Below, piece by piece: positions 1 to 8,074 of a stretch of DNA of 22,559 nucleotides. This stretch comes from JAGTRP01 sp050259815 (GTDB lineage Bacteria > Pseudomonadota > Gammaproteobacteria > Burkholderiales > Rhodocyclaceae), in the NCBI GenBank assembly GCA_050259815.1, contig JBLNBI010000031.1:1-22559 (forward strand). The letters run 5' to 3'. The notes under the pieces are model-generated. The model had not been told where the DNA came from. It made no database searches and saw nothing but the letters and a program-made list of their open reading frames with translations. The position numbers and the translations under genes are program-made. How positions within the stretch are numbered: position 1 is the stretch's first letter; every line of letters begins with the position of its first letter.

Positions 1-3000
1 CGGAAGATGTCGTACAGGGTCGGGGAGGTGGAAGGGGAGACCGGCGCCGGTGCAGGAGGCTCGGCGGCTTCCTGCTGTTCCGGGACAATTTCGGGAGCTT
101 CCTCGGCCGGCTCCTCGGGGAGCGTTTCCGTATCGATCAGCTCCGGCAGGTCGGCCAACTCGAACAGTTCTTCCGGTGCCGAGGGCTGCACCTCGACCGC
201 TTCGGCATCCGCGTCCGATTCTGCGGTCTCGGCAAAATCCGGAAGGACCAGCTCATCGATGGCGGCGGGTTCGGTTTCCTCTGCGGCAGGCTCGAGCGCT
301 TCCGGCGGCTCCAGGGAGTCCGGGGCCTCGATCGCTTCAATGGCTTCGGCGGATTCCGCCAATTCGGGGAAGTCGATGTCAGCGATGGGCTCGGATCCGA
401 GGTTTCCGCCCAACGACTCGGCAATTGCCGGCATCTCGATGGATTCCGGGGCGGCAATCGGCTCAAACGCTTCGCCAACCTCAAGGGCCTCGATCACCGG
501 GGCTTCCGTGGCAGGCAGCACGTCGGACACCGCTTCCTCGGCGGCAGCCTCCTCCACGAGTTCGGGAAGCTCATCCAACTGGAAGACATCAGGCTCCGGA
601 GACGGAGGCTGGGGGTCCTCAACGGGTTCGACGGCTTCCGGCAGAGCTTCTTCGGAGGGAGTGGAAAGATCGTCCAGGTTGAAGTCGAAGGAACCGAATT
701 CGTCTACGGGCTCCTGGGGGGGGGCCGGCTCGAGCGCCTCGATGGGTTCGATCACCGGTTCGGGCAATTCGATAATGTCGGCCGGCGCCGGCTGGGAAGC
801 CTTGGCAATCGGCAGCTCGATGATCTGGGCGGTGGGCTGGGGAGCCGGTTCGGGGGCAGGGGCGGCCAGCACTGGTGCGGGGGCAGCCAGGGGGTCGGCG
901 CCGCGCAGGCGCTCAGCCAGGGCCACCAGGCCGGTGGCATCGGGCAGGGGATTGCTGTGGTCTTCCAGATGGTGGACCCAGGCGGAGAACACCGCCTGCT
1001 CCTGCTCGATCATGGAGAGCAGTTCCGGGCTGACTTCCAGCTCCTGGCGGAGCCAGACGTTCAGGGTCTGTTCCAGGGCCCAGGCGGTTTCGCCCAGGTC
1101 GGTGAGGCCCACCATGCGCCCGCTGCCCTTGAGGGTATGGGTGTTGCGCCGGACGGTGGTGAGGGCCTCTGTATTATGGCCGTCGGCCCGAAGCAGTTCC
1201 AGATTTTCGGCCATGGTGCCGAGCACTTCCTGGGCTTCTTCGAGGAAAATGGCCAGGAGCTCGGCGTCGATTTCGTCGCCGCTGGACTGGGCGAGCTGTA
1301 AGGTTTCCGCGGACGGGGCGGGGGCCTCGGCAACCGCGGGCTTCAAAGACGACAGGGCGGCGTCCAGGGCGGCGGGGGCCTCAATGTCGTCGGCGGCCAG
1401 GGCCGACAGGGCGGCCTTGGCCGTGTCGGCCAGCTGCTGGTCGGCCACCAGGTCGGCGTCCTTCTGGAGGGCCTGCAGGTTCTGCTTCAGCTCGTCCTTG
1501 AGCTGGGCATCCTCGGGCTTTTCCTTGAGGGCTTCCACCAGGGCTTGGGTTTCCCGCTTCTGCTGCTCGAGCTCGGTTTCGACGGAAAGGGCGGGTTCGA
1601 GTTCGGGAGCTTCTTCCTCGTCCTCGTCGTCAGCTGCCTCGGACTCGCCGTTAAGCTGGCGAACGAAGGTGTCGAAGTCGGCCGTGCCGTGTTGCAGGGA
1701 ATCCACGAAGAATCCCAACATCGACAGTTCCTGGGCCACCTTTTCGAAATCGGCCTGGGACGGCGCGTAGCCGGGCTGGGCGAAACCGTGAATCTGCTTG
1801 CGGCACTCCTCCAGTACCTTAAGGGCGCCTTCGTGCCCGAGGATCATGAGGGCACCGGCCACCTGCTTGAGGGGGCCTTCCAGTTGGGCGAGATCCTGGG
1901 TCTTTTCCGGGTCCCGGAAGAAGGCGTCCAGGGCCTGTTCGATCTGGGCCAGGTTGTTCTGGATTTCCCGGGCGACCTGGCCGATGAGGAGTTTTTCCTG
2001 TGCCCGGCGGGTCATTTCGTCCAGGAGGGGAATGGCCTCGTCGCTTTCCAGGGGCTTGCCGGCGATGCAGGCGTGGAGCCGGGCGACCATGAGGTCCACC
2101 TGCTGGGCGAAATCGGTGCCTAGGCGGCGGAAGTTTTCCTGAGCGTTTTGCAGCAGCAGGATGGCGGTAGCCACTTCCATGGAGACCGCTTCGCCATGCC
2201 GGGTGGGGTCTTCCACCAGCCATTTGGCCATGGCGCCAATCCCCTGGCCCAGGCGCTTGAGGTCGGTCTGCCCGATTTCTGCCGTCAGGGATGCGCAGTT
2301 GCGGGCATGTTCGGCGAAGTTGCCCAGCATGCCACTGCCGCCGGCGCAGAATTTATTCCACAGTTCCTCGGTGGTGGCAGCGGTTTCCCGCAACCGGCGC
2401 AGTTGGGCTTCCTGGGGGGCGGCGACGGGCGCATCGGCGGCGGGCACCAGGCTGCCGAGCTGGAAGGTGCTGCGGATGGCATGGACTTCGCCCTCCCCAC
2501 TGTCGGGGGCCTGGGCGATGTAGTAGAGGGCGTCCCGCATGAGCCGTTCGGCCACGTTCCGGGAGCCTTCCAGCAGGCGGCGAATCTGGAGGTCGATGCG
2601 GGCGCACAGCTGCCGCATTTCGACGTCGGTGGCGTCGCCCCGCTCACTCAGGGTATTGAGGAAGCCCAGGGATACCCACCAGAAGGCGCGGGCGGCCGGG
2701 GTTTCCTGGCTGGCCTCGATATTGGCCAGGGCCGTGCGCATCTGTTCCAGGCCGGCGGAGGCGGCTTCGGGCTTCTTCAGCCACATCAGCAGGCCCTTCT
2801 GGAAGCGGGCCCGCTCGGCCTTCACCAGGGTCTGGATTTCCTGGGGGGACTTCTTGGCGGCACCCGAACGCTTGGGCGGGCGCAGGCTGAGATCGGGGTA
2901 GAAAAGGTCGGTGGCGCGGGCGGACTTGACGCCTCGGGCCTGGGCAAGGGCCTGGTAGGCGGGCAGCAGGCGCAGCGGCTGGTTGGGCTCGCCGGCCATG

Positions 3001-3320
3001 AGGTCGTCCAGGTACTGGCGCAGGGCGGCGATGGCCTGTTCCACGGCACCGAAGGCCTCCGGGGAAGCGGCGGCCTTGCCCTCCTCGATGGCCAGCAACA
3101 GGGCTTCCAGACTGTCGGTTACCTGGGTGACGCCATCCAGCCCGACGATGGAGAGCGCGCCATGCACCTGGTGCATGTGGGTGCGGCAGAATTTGAGCTG
3201 GGTCGGATCGGCGTTGCCGGCACATTGCCTAAGGGCCTCGCCAGCCTTGTCCAGGGCCTGGTCGATCTCACCCTTGACCCAGGTCAGGGGGCCCAAATCA
3301 AATTCAGTCGCTGCATTCAT
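1..3320 (-). CDS. chpA: Pil-Chp hybrid histidine kinase ChpA/PilL (CheA-like), N-terminal 1106 codons, runs off left edge
   Basis: Large CheA-type kinase that would receive signals from PilJ via PilI and phosphorylate PilG/PilH to control type IV pilus activity. The frame opens at an ATG 13 nt after the pilJ stop and stays open to the window edge, so the kinase core, CheW-like and receiver domains lie outside. Three Hpt-type helical modules are visible. The first, near residues 46-61, has His50 in an HQVHGAL motif. The second, near 480-495, has Lys485 where the phospho-His would be (KQVAGAL). The third, near 725-740, is canonical, with His728 in NTHTLKGSGRMVG. From about residue 814 to the edge is an acidic Ala/Pro/Glu-rich low-complexity linker. 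The start has only a weak SD. The family assignment rests on the third Hpt and the operon; the exact name (chpA versus pilL) is by convention. Confidence 0.9.
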   Translation of the reverse strand, partial: MNAATEFDLGPLTWVKGEIDQALDKAGEALRQCAGNADPTQLKFCRTHMHQVHGALSIVGLDGVTQVTDSLEALLLAIEEGKAAASPEAFGAVEQAIAALRQYLDDLMAGEPNQPLRLLPAYQALAQARGVKSARATDLFYPDLSLRPPKRSGAAKKSPQEIQTLVKAERARFQKGLLMWLKKPEAASAGLEQMRTALANIEASQETPAARAFWWVSLGFLNTLSERGDATDVEMRQLCARIDLQIRRLLEGSRNVAERLMRDALYYIAQAPDSGEGEVHAIRSTFQLGSLVPAADAPVAAPQEAQLRRLRETAATTEELWNKFCAGGSGMLGNFAEHARNCASLTAEIGQTDLKRLGQGIGAMAKWLVEDPTRHGEAVSMEVATAILLLQNAQENFRRLGTDFAQQVDLMVARLHACIAGKPLESDEAIPLLDEMTRRAQEKLLIGQVAREIQNNLAQIEQALDAFFRDPEKTQDLAQLEGPLKQVAGALMILGHEGALKVLEECRKQIHGFAQPGYAPSQADFEKVAQELSMLGFFVDSLQHGTADFDTFVRQLNGESEAADDEDEEEAPELEPALSVETELEQQKRETQALVEALKEKPEDAQLKDELKQNLQALQKDADLVADQQLADTAKAALSALAADDIEAPAALDAALSSLKPAVAEAPAPSAETLQLAQSSGDEIDAELLAIFLEEAQEVLGTMAENLELLRADGHNTEALTTVRRNTHTLKGSGRMVGLTDLGETAWALEQTLNVWLRQELEVSPELLSMIEQEQAVFSAWVHHLEDHSNPLPDATGLVALAERLRGADPLAAPAPVLAAPAPEPAPQPTAQIIELPIAKASQPAPADIIELPEPVIEPIEALEPAPPQEPVDEFGSFDFNLDDLSTPSEEALPEAVEPVEDPQPPSPEPDVFQLDELPELVEEAAAEEAVSDVLPATEAPVIEALEVGEAFEPIAAPESIEMPAIAESLGGNLGSEPIADIDFPELAESAEAIEAIEAPDSLEPPEALEPAAEETEPAAIDELVLPDFAETAESDADAEAVEVQPSAPEELFELADLPELIDTETLPEEPAEEAPEIVPEQQEAAEPPAPAPVSPSTSPTLYDIF

Positions 3321-3333
3321 AGTGTGTCGTTTC

Positions 3334-5550
3334 TCAGGTCACCTTGAAGCCGGCGACCGAACCCTTCAATTCCTGGGCCAGGCCGGTAAGTTCATCAACA
3401 GCTTCGGCGGTGCGCTGGGTACCGGCGGTGGTCTGCTCGGTCACCCGCAGGATGTCCTGCATCATCTGGGCTACGCGGGTGGCGGATTCGGACTGCTCGT
3501 GGGTAGCGGACGAAATCTGCTCGATCAGGCCGGCGAGGTCGCGGGACACCTGGCCGATTTCCGCCAGGGCCTGGCCGGCCGCGTCGGAGCGGCGGGCCCC
3601 CTCGACCACACCCTGGGTGGATTGTTCCATGGCGGACACGGCATCCTGGGTATCGGTCTGAATGGTCTTCACAATGGCCGCGATCTGCTTGGTCGCTTCG
3701 GCGGAACGTTCGGCGAGGCGCTGCACTTCTTCCGCAACCACCGTGAAGCCGCGGCCCGCTTCGCCGGCGGAGGCGGCCTGGATGGCGGCGTTCAGAGCCA
3801 GAACGTTGGTCTGCTCGGTAATGTCCGAAATCAGTTCCACGATTTCACCGATCTCCTGGGAGCTTTCGCCCAGGCGCTTGATGCGCTTGGATGTTTCCTG
3901 GATGTGCTCGCGGATTTCGTTCATGCCCTTGATGGAATCCTGCACGGCCTCCGTACCCTTTTCGGCGGCGGCCAGGGATTGGCGGGCCACCTGGGCGGAG
4001 TTGTTGGCGCTGTCGGACACGTCGTTCATGGACTGGGCCATGGCCAGGGCCGATTCACCGGCCGACTGAATTTCCTGGGACTGCTTCTCGGCGGCGGAGA
4101 GCAGTTCGTTGGAAGTCTGGCGGGCGATTTCGGTAGCGGCGGTCACTCGGTTGGCGGCGTCGTTGATGCGGCCGACCAGGACCCGGAGTTCTTCAATGGT
4201 GTAGTTGATGGAGTCCGCGATGGCGCCGGTGATGTTTTCGCTCACGGTGGCGGTGACGGTCAGGTCGCCGTCGGCCAGGTCGCCCAGTTCGTTCATGAGG
4301 CGCAGAATGGCGTCCTGGTTCTCCCGGTTCACCTTTTCCGACTCCTGGCGCTGGCGCTCGGATTCGTCGGCCCGGCGGCTGGTGTCGTCCAGGTAGATCT
4401 TGGCCAGCAAGGCCAGGGCGGCGACGGCGAGGATGGTGAGGACCACCAGCAGGACGATGTACAGGCCGCGCTCGGAGAGGTGTTCCTGGTAGGCGGCGGC
4501 AAGGCTGTCGGTGGCCTTCAGCAGTTCCTCGCTTTCCCGGAAGATGCGGGAGCCGGATTGCTTGGAGAGCACCAGGGGCTGCATGTTGCCCAGGATGTTG
4601 CCGATGGCGTTCTGGTATTCCTTGAAGGTGGCTTCCAGTTCAGCCAGCTTTTCCTTGGTGTCGGCGTCGTTGGAGCCGGAAAGGCGCAGGGATTCGCTGC
4701 CCTTGATGAGGCCGGTCAGGTTGTCCCGGAAGGCGTTGGTGTCCTTGCCGAGGAGGAAGGCCACTTCCGGGTTGATCACGTCGCCCACCAGCATGGCGGC
4801 GGCGTTCTTGGCGATCCGCTGGGTCAGCATCACCAGCTGGTTGGCGGCGGCGATTTCCCGGGAACTGCTGCCGGTCTGGAGCTTGAGGGCGGCGATCTGT
4901 TCGGAGAGGTCGAGAAGCGCGGAGTTCTTGGCGTCGATGGTGGCCACGTCCTTGCCCAGGGTGATCAGGTTCTTTTCCTGGGCAAGCACGGTGGAGGCGT
5001 CCTTCTCGGTATTGGCCCACTGCTTGGTCAGCTCATCGAGCTGGGCGCCGACGCTGCCCGGGGAGGACGGGACGTCGATGCCGGCCACTTCGCCGCCGTT
5101 GGTCACCCGGTCGAGAATCTGCGAGAAGCTGTCGCGGGATTCCTTCAATTGCACGAAGGCGGTCGGGTTGCCCTGGATGGCGAGGGATGAGGCCTTGGCG
5201 AGGCGCTGGGAGAGCATGCGCATTTCACCGGCGGCGGCGACATAGGCGGTGCCGTAGGTCGATTCCCGGTTGTCGTGATAGACCAGGATGGCGATGGCCA
5301 GGAGCAGGGCGACGAAGACGCCGCCCATGATCTTCATCTGTTCGATGACCGGCTTGCCCGCAAGGAAGGCCGGCAACGCAATCCTGGCGCCGGGCCGGGG
5401 CAGGGATGCCGATACCGACGGCGACGGCACATTCGCGGAGGCCGGAGTCATGGCCGCCGAAATGGTCATGGCCGACGAGACGGTCATGTCGTCCAGCGGC
5501 TTCCGCTTCTTGCCGAGACTGAGTTTGGGGAGCTTCAAACTGAAAGCCAT
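3334..5550 (-). CDS. pilJ: Type IV pilus methyl-accepting chemotaxis protein PilJ
   Basis: Inner-membrane chemoreceptor of the Pil-Chp system, 738 aa. An ATG start is well supported by GGAGG six bases upstream. Layout: a Ser/Pro/Ala-rich cytoplasmic tail (1-70), TM1 (about 72-91), a periplasmic sensor with two PilJ-type repeats (RMLSQRLAKA near 111-120 and VMLTQRIAKNA near 240-250), TM2 (about 363-386), a HAMP region (about 387-460) and an MCP signalling domain. The hairpin tip at 578-608 has the PilJ-typical AAIQAASAGEAGRGF, with Gln and Ser where ordinary MCPs have Glu and Arg. The gene sits between pilI (34-nt gap) and the kinase gene. The tail ahead of TM1 looks longer than usual. Identification is secure from the repeats, hairpin and neighbours. 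Confidence 0.95.
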   Translation of the reverse strand: MAFSLKLPKLSLGKKRKPLDDMTVSSAMTISAAMTPASANVPSPSVSASLPRPGARIALPAFLAGKPVIEQMKIMGGVFVALLLAIAILVYHDNRESTYGTAYVAAAGEMRMLSQRLAKASSLAIQGNPTAFVQLKESRDSFSQILDRVTNGGEVAGIDVPSSPGSVGAQLDELTKQWANTEKDASTVLAQEKNLITLGKDVATIDAKNSALLDLSEQIAALKLQTGSSSREIAAANQLVMLTQRIAKNAAAMLVGDVINPEVAFLLGKDTNAFRDNLTGLIKGSESLRLSGSNDADTKEKLAELEATFKEYQNAIGNILGNMQPLVLSKQSGSRIFRESEELLKATDSLAAAYQEHLSERGLYIVLLVVLTILAVAALALLAKIYLDDTSRRADESERQRQESEKVNRENQDAILRLMNELGDLADGDLTVTATVSENITGAIADSINYTIEELRVLVGRINDAANRVTAATEIARQTSNELLSAAEKQSQEIQSAGESALAMAQSMNDVSDSANNSAQVARQSLAAAEKGTEAVQDSIKGMNEIREHIQETSKRIKRLGESSQEIGEIVELISDITEQTNVLALNAAIQAASAGEAGRGFTVVAEEVQRLAERSAEATKQIAAIVKTIQTDTQDAVSAMEQSTQGVVEGARRSDAAGQALAEIGQVSRDLAGLIEQISSATHEQSESATRVAQMMQDILRVTEQTTAGTQRTAEAVDELTGLAQELKGSVAGFKVT

Positions 5551-5584
5551 GCGTTTCCTCCGCGATCGAACAGGTCAGTGGCGC

Positions 5585-6097
5585 CTAGGCCCCGACATTC
5601 ATGAATTGTTCGTCCGCCAGAAGCTCGCGGACGGAAAGTTTGTGCCAGAGATTGCCGCCCCCGTCGCGGAACTGCTGGCTTCCCCAGGCCGGCGCCGACG
5701 AATCGGCGGCCTCGGGGGTGACGTCCGTGGCGTTGTTCAGGCCCAGCATGCGAGATACCAGCAGGGCGGCGTTCGAGCCGTGCTTGGTGCCCACCAGCAG
5801 GAGGCGGGCGTTGGCATTGATGGGAGTGGGGGCGCCGCCCCGGAAGACGGACAGGTCCGTCACTGCGTACAGATTGCCCCGGATATTGGCGAGGCCGGCG
5901 AACCAGGGGCAGGTCAGGGGCACCGAGGTCAGCTTGGGCAACTGGATGATCTCGCCGGAGTCGGAGAGGTCCAGGAGCCAGTCCTCGTTCCCGGCCCGGA
6001 TGCCCAGGAGCGACGAGGTGCCCTGGCCGTGGGCGGCGCCGGTAAGGCGCCCGGCCAGGTATTCCTGGAATTCACGCAGGCTGGTTTTCTTGGCCAT
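5585..6097 (-). CDS. pilI: CheW-like adaptor PilI of the Pil-Chp system
   Basis: Cytoplasmic adaptor, 170 aa, that couples the receptor PilJ to the CheA-like kinase. Most of the protein is a single CheW domain (about residues 28-150), recognisable from the order LLGIRAGNEDWLLDL, the PWFAGLANIRGNLYAVTDL core near 63-81 and the ARLLLVGTKHG strand. It begins 10 nt after the pilH stop and ends 34 nt before pilJ. The start ATG has no clear SD, so translation may be coupled to pilH. CheW proteins are poorly conserved, so the symbol depends on the operon position between pilH and pilJ, which is the classical order. Confidence 0.92.
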   Translation of the reverse strand: MAKKTSLREFQEYLAGRLTGAAHGQGTSSLLGIRAGNEDWLLDLSDSGEIIQLPKLTSVPLTCPWFAGLANIRGNLYAVTDLSVFRGGAPTPINANARLLLVGTKHGSNAALLVSRMLGLNNATDVTPEAADSSAPAWGSQQFRDGGGNLWHKLSVRELLADEQFMNVGA

Positions 6098-6107
6098 TCT
6101 GAGCTGC

Positions 6108-6473
6108 TCAGGGCAGGCTGGCGATTTTCTGGAGCAGTTCCTCGCCGTTCACCGGCTTGACCATGTAGTCCAGGGCGCCCTGGCGCAGGCCCCAGATCTT
6201 GTCGGTTTCTTGGCCCTTGGAGGTACAGACGATAACCGGGATGTTCTTGGTCTCTTCGTCCCGGGTCAGGGTACGGGTGGCCTGGTAGCCGTTGAGGCCG
6301 GGCATGACCACGTCCATGAGGACCAGGTCGGGCTTGGTGGCCTTGGCGCGGGCGATGCCCTCTTCGCCATTTTCGGCGGTGAGGACCTCGTAACCGTTTT
6401 TGGTCAGAAGGTCGACCACATAGAAACGCTCGGTGGGCGAGTCGTCCACCACCAGGATCTTTTTGACGGGCAT
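6108..6473 (-). CDS. pilH: Twitching motility response regulator PilH (CheY-like)
   Basis: Single-domain receiver, 121 aa, with no output domain. All receiver landmarks are visible: acidic pair Asp10/Asp11 in LVVDDS, phospho-acceptor Asp54 in VLMDVVMPG, Thr84, and Lys106 in MVKP. In the Pil-Chp pathway PilH acts with PilG downstream of the ChpA kinase to balance pilus extension and retraction. The ATG follows AGGAG with seven bases between. It lies 26 nt after pilG and 10 nt before pilI. PilH versus PilG is assigned by order and by the closer match of this protein to the short PilH form. Confidence 0.93.
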   Translation of the reverse strand: MPVKKILVVDDSPTERFYVVDLLTKNGYEVLTAENGEEGIARAKATKPDLVLMDVVMPGLNGYQATRTLTRDEETKNIPVIVCTSKGQETDKIWGLRQGALDYMVKPVNGEELLQKIASLP

Positions 6474-6499
6474 GGGTTGCTCCTAAGCTTCGAAATCGA

Positions 6500-6901
6500 T
6501 TACTGCGTCGCCGTCGACGATGCAAACGAGGCGACAGTCTGAAGCAGACTGTCCTTGGTGAAAGGCTTGGTCAAGTACTGGTCGGATCCCACCATGCGCC
6601 CCCGGGCCCGGTCGAACAGGCCGTCCTTGGAGGACAGCATGATGACGGGGGTGGCGCGGAACCGGCTGTTCTTCTTGATCAAGGCACAGGTTTGGTAGCC
6701 ATCAAGGCGGGGCATCATGATGTCACAGAAGATGACATCCGGCTGATGGTCGGCGATTTTGGCGAGCGCGTCGAAGCCGTCTTCCGCCAGGACAACCTGG
6801 CAACCGGCTTGGACCAGAAAGATTTCAGCGCTGCGCCGGATGGTGTTGCTGTCGTCAATCACCATCACTTTGGTTCCGCGCAGGCTAGGAGCATCTGCCA
6901 A
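6500..6901 (-). CDS. pilG: Twitching motility response regulator PilG (CheY-like), TTG start
   Basis: Single receiver domain, 133 aa, first gene of the pilGHIJ-chpA run. It carries Asp16/Asp17 in MVIDDSNTIRRSAE, phospho-acceptor Asp60 in IFCDIMMPRLDGYQ, Ser90 and Lys112 in LTKPF. The IRRSAE and MMPRLDGYQTC signatures are typical of PilG, the positive regulator of pilus extension. No ATG exists at the right place. The TTG at 6901 is preceded by a GGGGAGA SD with six bases between, which decides the start; the first in-frame ATG (codon 13) would remove the first strand. The rubredoxin gene ends 59 nt upstream, so read-through from it is possible. Confidence 0.93.
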   Translation of the reverse strand: MADAPSLRGTKVMVIDDSNTIRRSAEIFLVQAGCQVVLAEDGFDALAKIADHQPDVIFCDIMMPRLDGYQTCALIKKNSRFRATPVIMLSSKDGLFDRARGRMVGSDQYLTKPFTKDSLLQTVASFASSTATQ

Positions 6902-6945
6902 TTTGAATCTCCCCGACGAGTCTGTTTATTTTTTTACCGTTGCAT

Positions 6946-6951
6946 ACTATA
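6946..6951 (-). promoter_or_regulatory. Candidate -10 element for pilG
   Basis: The minus strand reads TATAGT (5 of 6 to TATAAT), between the rubredoxin stop and the pilG SD. It would give a leader of roughly 38 nt. No convincing -35 hexamer is seen at 16-18 bp, so this is only a candidate. Confidence 0.3.
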
Positions 6952-6960
6952 GCGAAAAGC

Positions 6961-7143
6961 TTAGATGGCGACCATTTCGAAATCACTTTTTCGTGCGCCG
7001 CACTCAGGGCAAATCCAGTTCATGGGTATGTCATCCCACCGGGTGCCGGGGGGAATCCCCTCGGCGGGAATGCCGGCGGCCTCGTCGTAGATGAAACCGC
7101 AGATCAGGCACATCCAGGTCTTGTAGTCTTGGGGGGCGGTCAT
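6961..7143 (-). CDS. Rubredoxin
   Basis: Small one-iron electron carrier of 60 aa, the usual rubredoxin length. The two CxxC knuckles that bind iron are Cys12/Cys15 (MCLICGFIYD) and Cys45/Cys48 (WICPECGA). The intervening PPGTRWDDIP and the C-terminal KSDFEMV are family hallmarks. The frame is open far upstream over thiD, but the ATG at 7143 gives the canonical N-terminus. There is no obvious SD before it. It is divergent from thiD and ends 59 nt before pilG. Rubredoxin next to pilG and thiD recurs in betaproteobacteria; the electron partner cannot be told from the sequence. Confidence 0.95.
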   Translation of the reverse strand: MTAPQDYKTWMCLICGFIYDEAAGIPAEGIPPGTRWDDIPMNWICPECGARKSDFEMVAI

Positions 7144-7196
7144 GGGGGCGGCGGATTTCGGATAAAATCGAAAGAATCTTACCCAAACGCTGCTGC

Positions 7197-7215
7197 ATCC
7201 GCCACGCGGGCGGAT
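7197..7215. repeat. Inverted repeat in the thiD leader
   Basis: ATCCGCC, five bases, then GGCGGAT: a perfect 7-bp GC-rich hairpin that ends four bases before the thiD ATG and covers the only SD-like stretch. It could damp thiD translation. No role is shown. Confidence 0.5.
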
Positions 7216-7219
7216 CGAC

Positions 7220-8074
7220 ATGAATCCAGTACCTCCCCTTGTCCTCGTCTTCGCCGCCAGCGATCCTTCGTCCGGTGCCGGCATCCAGGCCGACATGCTG
7301 ACCCTGGCCAGCCTCGGCTGCCATCCCCTTACGGCCCTCACGGCCCTGACCGTCCAGGATACCGTGGGGGTCGAGAGCGTCCATCCCGTCGATTCGGAAA
7401 TCCTCGAGCGCCAGGCCCGCGCCCTCCTGGAGGACATGCCGGTGGCCGCTTTCAAGATCGGTGTCCTGGGGAGCATGGACAATATCGTGACGGTGGCCGA
7501 GATCGTTTCCGACTATCCGGATGTGCCCCTGGTGTTCGATCCGGTGCTGGCTTCCGGCCGGGGGGACGAGTTCTCCAACGAGGACATGCTCTCCGCCATG
7601 CGGGAACTGCTCCTGCCCCAGACCACCGTGCTCACCCCCAATTCCCCGGAAGCCCGGCGCCTGGCCGAGCAGGAGGACGACGAGTCCGAACCAACCCCGG
7701 AGGAGTGTGCCCGGCGCATCATCGAAATGGGCGCCCAGTACGTGCTCCTGACCGGCACCCATGAAAACACCCCCCAGGTAATCAATACCCTGTACGGCGA
7801 GGCCGGCATCGTCCTGCGCCGGGACCGCTGGGACCGGCTGCCGGGAAGCTACCACGGCTCCGGCTGCACCCTGGCGTCGGCCCTGGCCGCCTGCCTGGCC
7901 GGCGGCGCCGGCATCGAGGAAGCCGTGCGGGAGGCCCAGGACTACACCTGGCAATCCCTGGCCAAGGCCTTCCGGCCGGGCATGGGGCAGTTCATTCCCG
8001 ACCGCCTCTTCTGGGCCCGGGGCGAGGGGGATGACCAGGACAAATCCGCCGATGAGAGCGATTCCAATGGCTGA
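7220..8074 (+). CDS. thiD: Hydroxymethylpyrimidine/phosphomethylpyrimidine kinase ThiD
   Basis: Ribokinase-fold cytoplasmic kinase, 284 aa, that phosphorylates HMP and HMP-P to HMP-PP, the pyrimidine half of thiamine. The N-terminal AASDPSSGAGIQADM is the substrate-binding signature. TPNSPEA lies at 139-145, and the anion hole GSGCT at 213-217 has catalytic Cys216. An acidic, Ser/Asp-rich tail of about 18 residues follows the domain. The gene opens a plus-strand operon with thiE (8-nt overlap), hemL and gdx. Its leader contains no TPP riboswitch; only thiC in this window has one. The SD before the ATG is weak and lies in a hairpin. Confidence 0.95.
   Translation: MNPVPPLVLVFAASDPSSGAGIQADMLTLASLGCHPLTALTALTVQDTVGVESVHPVDSEILERQARALLEDMPVAAFKIGVLGSMDNIVTVAEIVSDYPDVPLVFDPVLASGRGDEFSNEDMLSAMRELLLPQTTVLTPNSPEARRLAEQEDDESEPTPEECARRIIEMGAQYVLLTGTHENTPQVINTLYGEAGIVLRRDRWDRLPGSYHGSGCTLASALAACLAGGAGIEEAVREAQDYTWQSLAKAFRPGMGQFIPDRLFWARGEGDDQDKSADESDSNG

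Noticed and set aside
1..3320. A frameshifted or broken kinase gene, suggested by several short open frames on both strands
   Set aside because: Codon-by-codon checks at the start, at the canonical Hpt (1083-1145) and at the left edge all fall in one uninterrupted frame from the ATG at 3320.
7154..7161. GATTTCGG octamer shared by the rubredoxin/thiD and thiC/carbonic anhydrase intergenic regions (also 19943-19950)
   Set aside because: Only eight bases, without shared flanks or a matching dyad at the first site; likely chance.
8031..8066. thiE start 12 codons earlier
   Set aside because: Purines abut this ATG without spacing, and the added residues are not family-like; the 8067 start has GAGAG eight bases away and gives normal length.
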